A stretch of 64,000 bases of DNA from assembly GCA_024734555.1 (NCBI GenBank), contig JANPWX010000204.1:1256958-1320957 (forward strand). The letters run 5' to 3'. Positions 63,690 through 64,000 of this stretch are shown piece after piece. Under the pieces are notes generated by a model. The model ran no database searches. It saw only the letters and a list, made by a program, of their open reading frames with translations, and had not been told where the DNA came from. Each line of letters opens with the position of its first letter. The first letter of the stretch is position 1. The position numbers and the translations under genes were made by a program. Source of the stretch: Trochalopteron elliotii. Lineage: Eukaryota > Chordata > Aves > Passeriformes > Leiothrichidae.

Positions 63690-64000
63690 TTAATCCCTGG
63701 TGAGGCGGCCCGGCGGGGGAAGGTTCGGCATGGGGGCTGGGGGAAACGCCCCTAGGCGCGGGCGGAGTGGGAACAGGCCTCAGCCGAGCCCTTCAGGGCC
63801 TTCCACGAACCTTTCCGGTTGGCTCTGGGCTGCGGCCTCGCCCGGATTCTCCCCGGCCGCTCTCGGGGACCTCTCCGCCCGCAGGTGGGCGCGGGTCAGG
63901 GCGGGGGCCGGCGGGGCTCCGCGGCGGCGGGGAGCGGACAGGCTGGCCATCACCGTGGCCGGAAAGCCCGTCTCCCCGTCCTCGCCGTCCCCACCCCGAT
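63690..64000 (+). promoter_or_regulatory. Second CpG island, running off the window
   Basis: Extremely CpG-rich (for example ccggcggggctccgcggcgg). It lies about 1.4 kb right of the first island and continues to the window edge. It may be a second promoter or the GC-rich first coding exon of the gene expected here (MTCL3/SOGA3). Confidence 0.6.
63730..64000 (+). CDS. Possible partial coding exon, open at window end
   Basis: From ATG at 63730 one frame stays open for 90 codons to the window edge. It codes MGAGGNAPRRGRSGNRPQPS and later DRLAITVAGKPVSPSSPSPP. The composition (Arg, Gly, Pro, Ala, Ser) is what any CpG island would give, and I do not recognise the protein. It is listed because it has no stop, starts near the island's left edge and lies where an N-terminal MTCL3/SOGA3 exon would be expected. 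The chance of a false call is high. Confidence 0.2.
   Translation, partial: MGAGGNAPRRGRSGNRPQPSPSGPSTNLSGWLWAAASPGFSPAALGDLSARRWARVRAGAGGAPRRRGADRLAITVAGKPVSPSSPSPPR

Overview
The window is vertebrate nuclear DNA, almost certainly from a bird. It is AT-rich with intron-split genes and CpG-rich patches. It carries several fragments of CR1 LINEs with the typical avian 3' end (octamer-like ATTCTATG tail) and one solo LTR of an endogenous retrovirus family common in birds. Nothing in it is bacterial: there are no operons, CRISPR arrays or ribosome binding sites. Most open frames in the window are chance frames in introns, intergenic DNA or repeats.

Two genes can be read exon by exon. (1) The 3' end of THEMIS, a T-cell signalling adaptor, lies on the + strand. 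Its penultimate coding exon is at 8737-8911. A first terminal exon is at 9451-9533. A second, phase-compatible pair of downstream exons (18802-18946 and 23038-23047) would give a different, very acidic, tyrosine-containing C-terminus. The rest of THEMIS, including both CABIT domains, must lie upstream of base 1. (2) LEG1 (C6orf58 homologue), a secreted protein, lies complete on the - strand. Six coding exons between 43540 and 31046 sum to 1095 nt (364 residues plus stop), with every splice phase compatible. A TATA-like box and an AP-1-type site stand just upstream of its start, and an AATAAA lies about 240 nt after its stop.

Layout: 1-23.0 kb is THEMIS introns and alternative 3' exons, with CR1 copies, the antisense solo LTR and a GC-rich minisatellite. 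23.1-30.8 kb is the intergenic gap between the convergent 3' ends of THEMIS and LEG1. 31.0-43.5 kb is LEG1. 43.6-60.7 kb is a gene-poor upstream region, with a small CpG cluster and an RFX X-box-like site at 54.5 kb. 60.8-62.3 kb and 63.7-64.0 kb are CpG-island DNA. From what I recall of human 6q22.33 (THEMIS, C6orf58/LEG1, SOGA3/MTCL3 with KIAA0408), order and orientation match after flipping. The CpG islands at the right edge are therefore best explained as the 5' end of the MTCL3/SOGA3 locus on the + strand; this last assignment is inference from synteny only.

I found no evidence for a wholly new biological system. The points most worth checking are the alternative THEMIS C-terminus, a 24-bp duplication that also duplicates a THEMIS splice acceptor, the in-frame skippable LEG1 exon 2, and the putative promoter at 54.5 kb.
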